A stretch of DNA of 64,000 nt from contig JAJSOM010000006.1 of NCBI GenBank assembly GCA_023052935.1, positions 124,001 through 188,000 of the forward strand, given 5' to 3'. This document shows, in pieces, positions 31,150-41,439 of this stretch (position 1 is the first letter of the stretch; each line of letters opens with the position of its first letter). This DNA is from Piezodorus guildinii (taxonomy: Eukaryota; Arthropoda; Insecta; Hemiptera; Pentatomidae). The notes below the pieces were generated by a model. That model was given only the letters and a program-made list of their open reading frames with translations, had not been told where the DNA came from and searched no databases. The translations under genes and the position numbers were made by a program.

Positions 31150-31830
31150 CTATCTTTTCCCTTTAGACTGTTCTGGTTTTTTGCTTAGACTTTTTACAAT
31201 TTCTTCTCTATCTTTATCTTCACTCCTCTCTCTTTTTTTCTTTAAAGTTTCTTGAGACTTTAAATCTTCTAGTGAGAAAAGCTGATCATTTATTAGAAGT
31301 CTGTCATACCTCAAGGTTGCCTTATTTCCTTTCTCCCAGTGCTCTTTCATAAAAGGGAACAATTCTCTTCTGATATCTCTAACAGACTTTGGCATATCGT
31401 TTTTAATTTTTATTGTTTTAAATTCATCGGATTTTCCTAATTTAAATTTATTTTTCATAATATCATTTTTCAGAAATAGTGAATTTAATTTAACTATTAT
31501 CGGGCCATTTCTACTTTTGGGGTTAATTTTCCTTATTTCAGTTTCGTCATAAGGTCTAATATTCGATGCGATGTGTCTTAATATTTCCATTATCGTGTTA
31601 TTCATTATGGATATATTTTCTCTTTCCAAACCGAATATAATTATATTTCTTTTTCGAGATATATTTTCCTCTTTTTCTCTGAAAGCTTGCATGTTGGTAG
31701 CTAGTTCACTGAACTGAGATTTTATTTCTTTGATTTCTTCCTCTTGGTTTTTTCTATTTTCATCAAGTTTCGTTTCTAGTCCTGATATTTTTTCAATAAG
31801 TATATTAAATTTTTCTTCAATTGTTGACAT
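31150..31830 (-). CDS. RTE-like element 2, ORF1 coiled-coil protein, 226 codons
   Basis: An intact frame. The first 70 residues are heptad-like and rich in Lys, Glu and Leu (FNILIEKISGLETKLDENRK onward), predicting a coiled coil. Then RKRNIIIFGLERE and INPKSRNGPIIVKLN resemble the RNA-recognition-motif region of L1-type ORF1 proteins. The C-terminus is strongly basic (KKKRERSEDKDREE, then SKKPEQSKGKR). The likely role is RNA binding and chaperone activity in the element's particle. No zinc knuckle is present, unlike the Jockey ORF1s here. Confidence 0.75.
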   Translation of the reverse strand: MSTIEEKFNILIEKISGLETKLDENRKNQEEEIKEIKSQFSELATNMQAFREKEENISRKRNIIIFGLERENISIMNNTIMEILRHIASNIRPYDETEIRKINPKSRNGPIIVKLNSLFLKNDIMKNKFKLGKSDEFKTIKIKNDMPKSVRDIRRELFPFMKEHWEKGNKATLRYDRLLINDQLFSLEDLKSQETLKKKRERSEDKDREEIVKSLSKKPEQSKGKR

Positions 31831-32177
31831 TGTGATATATAGAATAGTTAGAGGTACGAATATATATATTTATACAAAAGTCGAAGAGACACGTAATATT
31901 TACGTAGTAGTTGACGGTACTTTATCGTGAATGAAGTGAGCTGATTCAAGGTGGGGGATGGGCGGAGCCAGAGACTGGTGGGACTTAATCCCGCCGGAGA
32001 TTTTAAAGATAAAACAGACTGATTTACCTGGATATTGTGAAAATATATTTTCTGATAAAATTAGTTTCCCTGGTCTGATTTCTGTCAAACTTCGTAACTG
32101 ATTTCTCTGTCCACTAAACTACACTTAGTTCAAAAACTGTTACAATTGGTCCACTTTTACTGATATTATACATATAT

Positions 32178-32192
32178 ATCCGCGCGAGGATA
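32178..32192 (+). repeat. Target-site duplication of RTE-like element 2, right copy
   Basis: ATCCGCGCGAGGATA, identical to 27953-27967. The first 11 bases are the displaced extreme 5' end of RTE-1 copy 2. Confidence 0.88.
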
Positions 32193-33000
32193 CATAAATT
32201 CAAACCTTCTAAAAATAGTTTTTTGTCTTTAATGGTTGTATGATTAACGATTTATTCCCAGTTTACTTCTATTAATTTTTATACTTCGTCTATAGCAATA
32301 TTAGTGAATAAGGATTTTACGTCTAAACTCATTATATGATATTAAGAAATTTGAATATTATTTTAAACCTTTTAAAATTCAAAAGAATTTTTTACATCAT
32401 AATTGTTATCATTGTTATGAGCACTAAGGGACGAGTTAAGATATTGTGCTAAGGCTTCAGTAGTTCCATCAATATTAATAATAATAGGTCTCAAATTATT
32501 GTTTTTACAAGCCCATAATCCTAGGCATATTAAAGTCTGTCACATGTAACTTATTATTAATCTTTTTATTGATGTATACATTTTAGTAACAAATAAGTTA
32601 ATTTTATTTATTGAATCTCAAACGGATCATTTCGCAGTTTTCTATAATTGTTCTTATCACCAAGCTCATTAAGAAATTTTTCATTATATTAATTTTATAC
32701 ATGAATACTAATTTTTTGGTTTTATCAGTTTCAATAAAAATGATACCTTTATTTTATTACATGAATTTTTTTAACATTTTATATCTTTAATAATTTGTAC
32801 TTTAAGGGGTGAGTTCTAATTGGTCATCTTATTATTATTTTTATCATTATTCTTTTTATGTGTATAATTATTTATAAGAGTGCATATTCTATTCCTTAGA
32901 CATTTATATGACTCTCAGATGAATTTATATTGTTATAGATATTTTCTATGTCTGTAATTTAGCTTACAAATATTTAAAAAAAAAAAGAAGGAAAAACATT
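32190..33000 (-). pseudogene. Penelope-like element, N-terminal half (RT start)
   Basis: Minus-strand broken frames give IIFIETDKTKKLVFM (about 32710-32750), then HVTDFNMPRIMGL (about 32510-32550), then SLDVKSLFTNIAIDEV (32285-32330). These match, in order, the early reverse transcriptase motifs of Penelope-like elements. The frame ends at FLEGLNLCI and is taken up on the far side of the insertion at 26341 by LNCCIKYNYFYYNG, so the two halves are one element. Stops are frequent; this is the oldest insertion of the nest. Its 5' end abuts the first ankyrin-gene exon region. Confidence 0.78.
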
Positions 33001-33035
33001 TTAAAAAATAATACCTATACTTGTTTGTTTTTTAG

Positions 33036-35200
33036 GAAATATCAGAAATGTATCGATTCCAAGAAAACCGTGGATTCCTTCAACAACAGGATGCACCTAT
33101 GGTAGACGATGTAAGTTTTTTAAATATATGATATGTATTCGGACAAATGAAGTTAGCATCTGGTTTATTCAACAATATATTTTTTTATTTGAAGGGTTAT
33201 GAAGAACCTTCATCATCCGATGACGTAGTAGCTGTTGTAAGAGAGCACGAGGAGGATATGGTAAGGAATTAGTGCATTATTTACAGATATTTGTTTACTT
33301 ATTAATCATCTTATGAATGTGCATTTCTGATATATATGTTTTATTTTTATTGAAGGATTATAACGAAGCTGTCCCCAAAGACGCTCCAGAAGAGGCTGCT
33401 CCAATCAGACCGTCTGTCATTGTGGTAATTAATTTAGTCATTATCTAAAACTTCTCTGATTATCATCTGATGCAAAGCATAACTCTGTTACTAACAATTC
33501 CACCTTTGTGCTGCTTTACAGAATGCTCAGGTGGAACCGGACTCCACATCAATGCCTCAGTCTTCAGATCGCAACGTAGAAGAGGGTCGCGAACCAGAGG
33601 TAAGTTCGAAAAAAATTAATTATTTATATTATATATCGATTATACTATATACTAGCTAATAGATAAAAAAAATCTATTGCGCGCATCTTAAATTTTGAAG
33701 GAGGTAGCCTTTAAAAAGCACATTTAATTAAATTGCGATCGGAGAAAAGAATAATATTGTTTTAATAAGTGTTTGTAAAAGTCATTTTATTCTAGTAAAA
33801 CATAAACATAAAAGTATTGTCTCTAAAAACAGTATATTATTTATCTATAGCATATAAAAAAAAATTAAACCCGGCAAATTATATCCCATTTTATTTAATA
33901 GTTATAACATTATTTCATAACTAAATAGGTAAAATTTAAAATTTGATAGAATAAATCTTCTATAAATTTAATATCCGTTGCTTTAAAAATGAAAAAAATA
34001 CATTGCATAAAGTGACTCTTCTGGTTTGTAGAAAAATTCTTCTAACATAAACGGGATATGAAATATAATTTTCATACACTTTTTCGTTGTACAGTTAGAC
34101 TTATCATACACACCAAGCTGAGGTAAACCTAAAACGTAACGTAAGGTTTCGAAAACTTAACGATAGAAAATTTCCCCTATTATATATTTCATAAAAAAGA
34201 TAAGAGAATGTTATAATTAATTGTCTTTTAAGATTAGTACGGGTTGAGCTTTGGGGCTCTACTAAAACATCAAATTCTTCCCTTATTCAATTCCTGCAAT
34301 CCTAAATCCTTCGAAAAATCCTCAATGCTCCTTACTTTGTCACCAACAAACTCATCCATAAAGACCTTAATGTCTCATATGTTGCTGATTTGGCCCGTAC
34401 TAGATATCATTCCTTCCATCACAAACTCCACTCCCACATTAACCCACTAGTTTCAATCCCTTCTTCCTCTACTATTCCTGACAATCCTCCGAGGCGTCTG
34501 AAAAGAAGATGGCCTCGAGACCTTCTAGTGTAGATTACCTAGTGGAGTGTTGCCAATGGGCATTATCTATATTATGAGATAATTTACTTGATGTATTTAC
34601 TAATACAGCTGTAAATTTCAATAAATAAATAAGTAAAAAAAAAAAAAAGATTGGTATGCTCTGAGGATACTACGACCCGACACATTAAGAAATCACTTCT
34701 TTAATTAAAAATCGTTTATTTTTTCTCTCTTTGTGATGTTTTTTTTTTTTTCTATGGAATGTATATTAAGTATTTTATACTAATCTTCACACTTTCAGGA
34801 TCCGCAAAGGCCTGCTAAACTGAGGCTAGTGACCAGCTACTTGCGGGAATTGCAGGAGACTCGTGACATGGTCGAGATAGCAGCCGTTCCTCTAATACAC
34901 TTGGCAGCTCGAAATGGAAGGGCGGAAGTGGTCGAAGCACTTCTACATCTCGGTATGAGCCCTGACTTCCTGAGTGATGAAGGATGGACGGCCCTCCACG
35001 AGGCGGCGTATGCGGGGAGCAGCCGCACCGTCCAGCTGTTGCTGTCCCGGGGCGCGGACATAGAGGAACGGACAAACGACAATTGGGCTCCACTCCATTT
35101 AGCGGCGGAACGAGGCCATCTTGCAGTAGTAACGATCCTGCTCAGAGCTGGGGCCCGAGCGGACGCCACGACAGTCGGCGACAAGATTTACTGCATATAG
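33036..35200 (+). CDS. Ankyrin-repeat gene with four mini-exons (partial model)
   Basis: Five exons are visible: 33036-33110, 33195-33260, 33356-33424, 33522-33599 and 34799-35200. All junctions are phase 0 and GT-AG, and the concatenated frame is open to the TAG at 35198-35200. The four small exons (75, 66, 69, 78 bases) encode an acidic, Pro/Ser/Glu-rich segment without cysteine. The last exon has about 35 basic residues, then three ankyrin repeats (LIHLAARNGRAEVVEALL, TALHEAAYAGSSRTVQLLL, PLHLAAERGHLAVVTILL), and stops at the start of a would-be fourth. An ATG at 33048 could start translation, but an acceptor precedes it, so earlier exons are likely. Ankyrin repeats bind proteins; the pathway is unknown. 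The terminal exon is markedly GC-richer than its surroundings. A paralogous exon is at 62192-62602. Confidence 0.7.
34230..34239 (+). repeat. Target-site duplication of Jockey-C fragment, left copy
   Basis: AAGATTAGTA here and AAGATTGGTA at 34647-34656 differ at one position and flank the fragment. Confidence 0.65.
34240..34646 (+). mobile_element. Severely 5'-truncated Jockey element (C) in the last intron of the ankyrin gene
   Basis: About 400 bases encode the degraded C-terminus of a Jockey ORF2: ELWGSTKTSN, KILNAPYFVTNK, then PPRRLKRRWPRDLLV and a stop. One TAA interrupts the frame near 34302. A short 3' UTR with AATAAATAAATAAG and an A tract ends it. It lies in the sense orientation in the 1199-base intron between the fourth mini-exon and the ankyrin exon. 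Confidence 0.8.
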
Positions 35201-35404
35201 ATGTATATATAGATTTTATGATTGTGATATGATATCTATATTTAGTCCATAGATGTAAACTGAAATTGTTTGAATTAATCTAGTCAATGATTTAAGTTTA
35301 ACATAATATGTTTTCTACCAAGAGATGATGATTTTTAGTCTGTCCTTTAGACAGAACGGAAGATTTTTTTTTTATTTTAATGTAAATATTGTTATATAAC
35401 ATAC

Positions 35405-35477
<73 letters not shown>

Positions 35478-35938
35478 TATATGAATATATGAATTATCTT
35501 TCTATTTGTGTAAGAAAATACCTTTAATATATGTATATTAGATTTATTATTTTTTTATCTGATGTGCATTTTATAATTTTGTACGTAATGTCTCTTAAAT
35601 ACACTTTTTTAAATTTATTAAACTGAATTTATGTTTTTTTATTAGCCCTTCCACCAGAGATGTTGAGTTTTTATTGTATTATGAATGCTTCAAGTTTGAT
35701 TTTTCTTGGTGATGGACTTATGATGTTGACAAATTTTATGGGAAAAAAAGAAAATAGAATTAGTACCTTAACGGAAATAAACTAAACCATATGATTCTCA
35801 ATTTTTTTAAAATGATTTGATGTAATAATATATATTAATATTTGAAGTACAATATATGCAGTTCCCGGATAAGAATAAATAATAATAATAATGATCTTGA
35901 GGCTCTATTAAAAAATCATAGGAGCAACACATTTTATT
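35201..35938. other. 3' flank of the ankyrin gene
   Basis: A/T-rich DNA. AATAAA-type words occur near 35774 and 35874, and any of them could serve as polyadenylation signals. It contains the (AT)n microsatellite listed separately. No other gene seen. Confidence 0.4.
35405..35472. repeat. (AT)n microsatellite
   Basis: About 34 uninterrupted AT dinucleotides, followed by imperfect ATAAATATATATGAATATATG. Probably length-variable. Confidence 0.95.
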
Positions 35939-37528
35939 GATAATTTTTTTTTTTTTTTTTATTTAGACAGAAACAATTTTTTATTGAGTAATATTACAAT
36001 CAGTCCCATGTAGGACATTTTTAATAGTGATGAAGTACAACGTTCATACTACATTCACACGATATATACAAAATAATGAATTTATATAATAATATTACAA
36101 TATACATATATACAAAACAAAATCAATAAAAATATATACAAAAGTCCCTCATACCTAAATACAATTCTCAAGCATACGTGAGTGGAGTATCTAGCCAATG
36201 CTAGAACTCCTATATACATGTTACAAGAGGTCTCGAGGCCACTGCCGTTTCAACCTTCTGGGGGCGGGAGGGGGGAGGATGGTAGGTGAGTGGAGCTGGA
36301 TAGGGATTGAGCTAGGGGATTGGGGTGATGAATAAGGTTCTGATAAAATTTAGAGAATTTTGATGGTCTGAGGTCTAAAATAAATGGAATATTTAGATGG
36401 GAATACTTAATGTAAGGTATGGTTGGATACATAATAAGGAACATTAACTATTGTTCCGAGGACTTTGGATTGGAAGGATTAAATGCGTTTGATGTTAAAA
36501 AATTTGGCTGTCCCCCACAGTTCAAGTCCGTAGGTCCAGATATGTTTCAGTACTGTCTTGTATTGTATATTACTAGTTTGTTTTCGATAGATGGTTTAGA
36601 ATTTCTGTTCAGTAGTCTGTATGATTGACCATATCGTCGATTAAGTACTTGACGTTTAAGTCTAGTGTGCTGGTTCTAAGTTAGTCTTTTACTCAGAAGA
36701 AAGCCAAGATACCGGACTGTGTCAGATAAAGGAAGCGGAATGGAGTTAAAGAGAACTGGAGGACAGGATTGTTTTCGAAGGGTGAAGGTGACATGTTTGC
36801 ATTTGGATTGATTGACTTTGATTCTCCAGTTGTTACACTAGTCTTTAATTTGAGAAATGTGTGTTTGGAGGCCTATGGATGCAATTTCGGGATCTAAGTG
36901 AGAGGATAGGATAGCTGCGTCATCAGCGTACGTAGCTAGGAAGGTATTAGGGCAAACAGGAATATCAGTAGTGTATATACTTGTATTGTAGAGGATAGGA
37001 CCAAGGACGCTGCCTTGAGGAACACCGGCCTCAACAGTATAATGTTTGGAAAATTCGGAACCACTGCGAACTCGGAAGGAGCGGTTTGGTAAATAGGAAT
37101 CGGAGGACTAGGTAAAATGATTGGGATAAATGGTTTTGATCTTAAAGAGTAATCCGGGTGCCACACCCGGTCAAATACTTGCGTTATGTCCAGAACTGCA
37201 CCCGAACAGTACTCTTGTTCTTAGGGCAGAGGAAATATGGTCAACGACTCGGAACACTTGCTGAACAGTTGAATATTGGGAACGGAATACAAACTGATGG
37301 GAAGGAATAGTGTTGTAGTAGGATTCTAATAAAGGTAATATTCGTTTGAGGAGGATTTTTTCAAAGATTTTTGAAAGAATTGGGAGTAGGCTGATAGGTC
37401 TATATGATGTAATGTTGAGAGGTTTACCTGGTTTTATAAAGAGGAATATAGTGGAACGTTTCCATAAGAGAGGAAAATGGGTAGTGCGTAGGATGGAGTT
37501 GTAAATATGTGTAAGGAATATATCGGCT

Positions 37529-37536
37529 ATAGATGG
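37529..37536 (+). repeat. Target-site duplication of the SINE, left copy
   Basis: ATAGATGG, repeated at 37826-37833. The uninterrupted homologue in Jockey-B2 (near 21546) has a single TTAGATGG at the same point. Confidence 0.8.
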
Positions 37537-37825
37537 GGAGCCGGTGGCTGAGTGGCTAGCGTGCTAGTTTCCAACGCCAGAGTTGTGAGTTCAAGTCCCA
37601 GTCCCAGCGGGACTTTTATAAGAATTTAATTAAACGGGGACTCACTCACAGCCTCTCCCCCGGGTAGTGAGACTCGTCAGCCTACTGGTGGCAACTCGCA
37701 AAAATAGGCGTAAGGAGTGATGACCCTACTCTAAACATTTCATCCAGGAACGTGAGTATATTCTCCCTGGAGTCTATATCACACGGCCAAGGGCCTACAC
37801 GGCCTGTCGCGCCAGAGAAAAAAAA
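37537..37825 (+). mobile_element. tRNA-derived SINE
   Basis: About 289 bases with a tRNA-like head. The A-box-like GTGGCTGAGTGGCTAGC starts near 37542 and the B-box-like GAGTTCAAGTCCC lies near 37590; together they form an internal RNA polymerase III promoter. A non-tRNA body and an A-rich tail (from 37817) follow. The 8-bp duplication ATAGATGG bounds it and it has no counterpart in the other Jockey-B copies. It would be mobilised in trans, perhaps by one of the LINEs here; no shared 3' tail was identified. Confidence 0.85.
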
Positions 37826-38904
37826 ATAGATGGAAGCTGTCTGAGAATCTGAGGAGTGAGGAGATTTTATGCAGGTGATTTATAGCGTGTTAGTTTTCGG
37901 AGAAGATATCTGACCTCGTAGAGAATAACTGTTTTAGGAAATAATGAAATCGGGATTGGAGACTGAAGGAACTCGTCCACTATTGCTATGTGGTAGGGAT
38001 GGGATTCTGGATGAGGTGCGAAACTTTGGAAACGTATTTGGCAAGTTCACCGGATTTATCTTCATGAGACGCATCCCAGGAACCATTAATACGACGGAGG
38101 GGATGGGAAATATGGTGGGATTTTAGAATTTTTTTGGTAACATTCTATACAGAATTGACACGAGCCGAAAGAGAAGAAGGGGAGGAACTAAAGGATAGGG
38201 AACCGAAGGCCGCCAACTCCCTCTTTAAATGTCTACAATAAAAGCTGTAGAAGCGGCTATCTGTGGGGTGGTGGGTGCGTTACCATAAGGATCTGGATCG
38301 GCGCTTGGTGCGGATGAGGTCTATGAGGTGCTGTGGTGAATGATTTTGGTTATGACTTGTCTAGGAGTGCTTGGGAGAGGAGGCAGGCACCAACTGCTTG
38401 TTGAATAGCGGTGGTGAAGGAGTAAACTGCATAGTCATGTTCATCCGGAGTTTTGAGGTTCACTCTGAAGCCAATATCACCCGTCGGGATTGGGAGGGAA
38501 AGGTTCCAGTTTACAGGGTCTCTGATAAATGACAGTGGGATTGCTTTAGGGATAGGAGTTATGGATACATTATTGGAATATTGGACTATGGTCAGCGGTG
38601 AGCTAATGGTTTAGGGAGCCTAATCTGCTGTGTATGAATAAGTCATGGACATCCGGATTACGGTTAGGATCAGATGGCCAGTAGGTAGGGGAATTAGTGG
38701 GTAGGAGGTTGAAACGTCTAGAGGTGAGTGCAGACTGTAAAGTTCGCCCACGACAATTCGTGGATCTGGGACACCATTATTGGTTCTTAGCGTTCAAGTC
38801 TGCTCCCAGAATGAAATGGTTTCCTAAGAAATTGAGGAAGGATTGGGAATAGAATGTTGGAGATGGAATGTTTAGGAGGACAGTACGCAGATGCGAGGGT
38901 GATT

Positions 38905-39778
38905 GTTGGATCTGGTTTTCAGGTTCTTGTAGATTTGAACTCTCTTGTAGTTAGCCGGGTGGTCCTTCAGGCACAGAGCACAGAACACATACAGCGGGTG
39001 TTAATCTGTATCTTGTATATTCTTCTAACTTATGTTGTTCGCCGCCTTTCACACAGCGTGGCGTGTGGTGGCAGTAAGTTCTCGTATGACCGTATGCCTG
39101 ACAATTATGGCACTGAACTATTTCTTTCTTTGTGTAAGGTTTCGCAACTCTTACACTAGTATAGTACAATCTATTGAGGTCATACATTTTTTCAACTCCT
39201 GCTGATGGTTCCAAGTTCACGAAGAATAGAGGCAGTGGAATTTTATCTTTTAGGTCATTGGTGACTAGCCGCACTTTATAGCCCATCTCCGTCAGTTCTT
39301 CTTTGGTAGCTGGCACTGGTGTCGAAGGATGTAAGTTTCTGATTACAACCCAGCTTTGGTATCAGTCAGATATTTTACTATTTTTCAGTAGGTTTAGTCG
39401 GGGATATTTTAGTATCCCTGGTTCTACTTATACAAGAATAACTATTTGGATCGGTAAATTTGTTTAAATGCGCACATAGTAGTTTAACGTTTTTAATATT
39501 TTTATCAAATATTGGTGGAGGTTTTAGTTCCCTGGGTAAAGAAGATTCCATGGTTTCTTTTTCATTTGGATCTAAAATGGGTTCGGTGTAAATAGCGGCG
39601 ATTCATCAGTTATTCCTTGTGATGATGTGCTGGGCTGTGGTTCAGATCCTAAAGAGGTAGCTGAAGCGGTCGCTGGTGGAATCATTTTTATATTATTTTC
39701 ACGGCAAGTTCTCTGTTCTGTGGAAGAGGAGTTTGAACCTGCAGATCTAGATCTTTTACTTGTAGCTTTTGAGGACAT
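38905..39778 (-). pseudogene. Jockey-B3 ORF1, gag-like remnant
   Basis: The ATG is at 39776-39778 and the first 68 codons are open (MSSKATSKRSRSAGSNSS onward), then lesions appear. The part at 38951-39316 shows the zinc knuckles CHNCQAYGHTRTYCHH and a degraded CVKGGEQHKLEE, in which one cysteine has become Gly. A deletion removes some of the PRE_C2HC-like region near 39350 and another removes the C-terminus. Confidence 0.8.
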
Positions 39779-40140
39779 TACTTGATAAAAATATTTTTAA
39801 AAAAAATTTGATAAAAAAAATAAATAAATAATGAAATGAGAATGAAAAGGAAAAATAATATAAAAGAAAGATACGCAAAAGAAAAGCCAGCCCGAGCTTG
39901 CCGAACTAGCGGCATTCAGCTGATCAGTGACCCTCCTTTCACTTTTCGAGATTGTACAAAGTAAATTATAATTTTCCTTACCGATATTTCTCCAATATTC
40001 AGTCCTGTGGTTTTCTTGAAGTCTAGTGATGTTTTCTAGACTGAACTCAAGCGAATTCCTACAGAAAAGATAAAAATCTGAGAGACGAAGTAACGTATGA
40101 CTGTTATGAGCGCATCAGCTGATCTTCCCATGGATAATTT

Positions 40141-40639
40141 AGACACAACCTTTGACTTAAATCGTAAGATCTATTAATTTAAAATGTTCTACTTATCAAG
40201 TAGAAGGTAGGAGATAATATAAAGAATACTTCATTCATTCAGATAATACAAGCAAAAGCTCTTTAGGATTGATAAATAAATTAATATGTTTCTGCTTTAT
40301 CTGAGTTGATAATATTCAATGGATAGTATGCATGTTATTTCATCTTTCCTTTCGGCTCATGGGATAGTCAAAATATATACTGTATTATCTTTTATTTTTC
40401 ACGGGTAACAGAAACTTTTAGGGAGGTTAGTTTCCAAAAACATTTTCTATTATATTCTACTTTTTAAAATGTCATATTGTAAAATAGACTTAAGAAAATA
40501 ATTTAGGTATTATATATAAATAAATGACAATCCGAGATACTCTATTATGTGATTTATCAGTTGATGAAGAATTGGATCATAATTTGCATGAAGGGACCAA
40601 GATGACCTCCTCCTTTTAAAAACTACTGGGAAAAATACA

Positions 40640-40679
<40 letters not shown>

Positions 40680-41330
40680 ACGTATTGTATTTTGTGATAA
40701 TAATTTAGTTTTGTAAGTCTAAAATAAATGAGCCCTATCACCTGTTTATAATTTATAAATTGGATAAGCATTAAAAATTATTGTAATCATAAAGTTCATT
40801 AAACTGCCCATTAACAGAATAAGGAAAATTTCAGCGATATACGAAACAATTAAATAGGGTTCTATGAACAATACAATGCCAATCTATAACAGTAGTAAAA
40901 AAAAAAAAAAAAAACATTTTAAGATTCTTTTAATGTTGCTGAGTGAAACTAATAATATTCAAATTTTTAGATTAAAAAAAATTGTAGTAATATTTTCTGC
41001 CATCTAAAAAATTAAATAAATTGAATATTTCAAGATAAAAATAAGAACATTTTTTTTTTCCGAAAAAAAGCCAGAAAAAGTAAATTTCTATTTAACTGAA
41101 AGATTATATTATAGGAAAAAATATCATAAATATATTTAAAATTGATTAATAACACTATTTCAGAAGGCTAATGTAGAATTTTAAGGAAATTGTTGAAACA
41201 TCGACAGTACCACTGTGAGAATGGGCTTCATGGACCGTGTCAGATAGAGAAAAATCTGAAATCATCTTTCGTCTGTTTTTATACCACCGACTGACTACCC
41301 TAATAGAAAACATGTAAACTTAGTTAAAAG
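40141..41330. other. AT-rich spacer
   Basis: No coding frame of note. It contains a short (AT)n microsatellite at about 40646-40673 and an A tract near 40897-40914. Nothing else recognised. Confidence 0.4.
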
Positions 41331-41439
41331 TACTCGGGACATTCCACTACAGTTAACAATACCTCCCGTATCTTTCACTCCTTCACGAGTCGCACAAAAC
41401 AAATCAGACACTTACATCAAAGAAAAGCCCCAGATTACG

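Larger units (their letters stand above)
27968..32177 (-). mobile_element. Second RTE-like element with two ORFs
   Basis: A 4.2-kb minus-strand element with an (ATA)n 3' tail (27968-27985). It has a 3' UTR, a frameshifted ORF2 (28098-30970), an intact 226-codon ORF1 (31150-31830) and a 5' UTR of about 350 bases. A perfect 15-bp target duplication flanks it, so it appears full length. The ORF2 sequence resembles the insect proteins usually called endonuclease-reverse transcriptase; clade assignment (RTE versus Proto2) is uncertain. Confidence 0.82.
36221..38905 (-). pseudogene. Jockey-B3 ORF2 remnant
   Basis: Homologous over most of its length to B2 ORF2, but with dozens of indels and stops. 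No open piece exceeds 76 codons. The N-terminal stretch of the endonuclease (start codon and first 90 or so residues) was lost in a deletion that fuses this region with ORF1 at about 38905. The SINE at 37537-37825 interrupts the sequence for the linker before the reverse transcriptase. Confidence 0.8.
35947..40130 (-). mobile_element. Jockey-B3, old degraded copy carrying a SINE
   Basis: A minus-strand Jockey-B element with a poly(A) tail (T tract 35947-35961) and a 5' end marked by ATCAGCTGAT near 40113-40122. The probable target duplication is TTGATAATTT (35937-35946) and TGGATAATTT (40131-40140), with one mismatch. ORF2 (36221 to about 38905) is heavily broken. An internal deletion joins the ORF2 endonuclease region directly to ORF1 near 38905. 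A SINE is inserted at 37537-37825. Confidence 0.8.

Noticed and set aside
33036..35200. Aphid bicycle-type effector gene
   Set aside because: Tiny exons are similar in style, but the exons encode no cysteine and no CYC motif, and the gene ends in ankyrin repeats.
34799..35200. Ankyrin gene transferred from a bacterial symbiont
   Set aside because: It is spliced, has a paralogue with the same splice phase, and its GC content is unlike common A/T-rich insect symbionts.
34837..35232. Alternative frames over the ankyrin exon on both strands
   Set aside because: Shadows produced by the high GC content; only one frame joins in phase with the mini-exons and has ankyrin repeats.
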